Shown piece by piece: positions 5,022 to 5,091 of a stretch of DNA of 5,091 bases; positions within the stretch are counted from its first letter, which is position 1, and the number at the start of each line of letters is the position of its first letter. This stretch comes from Nitrosomonadaceae bacterium. GTDB lineage: Bacteria > Pseudomonadota > Gammaproteobacteria > Burkholderiales > Nitrosomonadaceae. Made by a program: the position numbers and the translations under genes. The stretch spans positions 1-5,091 of the forward strand of contig CANIWY010000072.1 in the NCBI GenBank assembly GCA_947471695.1. The letters are read 5' to 3'. The notes beneath the pieces were generated by a model. That model saw only the letters and a program-made list of their open reading frames with translations, had not been told where the DNA came from and searched no databases.

Positions 5022-5091
5022 AACCCGGTCCAGACTACCCGAGTCCCACATCAATAGTAGACACTGTAACATTATTTAACCCTCCCTTACA

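Overview
The window is a flagellar gene region from a Gram-negative bacterium, most likely a betaproteobacterium. The basis is the set of neighbouring genes (two FliT-like chaperones, a short FliK, a detached FlhB C-terminal domain, a YcgR c-di-GMP brake and FliE) and the betaproteobacterial look of the FliK and YcgR proteins. No genus can be named from sequence alone.

Plus-strand block (1-2300): a FliT-like chaperone probably cut at its 5' end by the window edge, a 169-bp spacer with overlapping palindromes, a second FliT-like chaperone, a 94-bp spacer with a 14-bp perfect palindrome, fliK, and a 98-residue FlhB2-type protein. The last starts at a GTG inside the end of fliK (14-nt overlap, strong ribosome binding site). 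These products serve late export: filament cap/flagellin chaperoning, hook-length measurement and export specificity.

Minus-strand block (2325-5011): ycgR converges on the plus-strand block with only 24 bp between them. Upstream of ycgR lies an IS3-family orfA remnant on the plus strand (about 3243-3502), frameshifted and lacking orfB. Next is an AT-rich gene on the minus strand (3480-4547) for a glycosyltransferase that resembles the GT52/polysialyltransferase type. Its last six codons are read antisense from the IS remnant. Last is fliE, separated from the fliF that normally follows it.

Interpretation: a conserved flagellar locus has gained a foreign AT-rich segment, made up of a surface-sugar transferase and an insertion-sequence scar, between fliE and ycgR. 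The main points of interest are the transferase (possible glycosylation of flagellin or surface polysaccharide), its chimeric 3' end and altered His-Pro motif, the paired fliT genes, and the fliK/flhB2 overlap. I see no CRISPR array, tRNA, rRNA or clearly novel multi-gene system.
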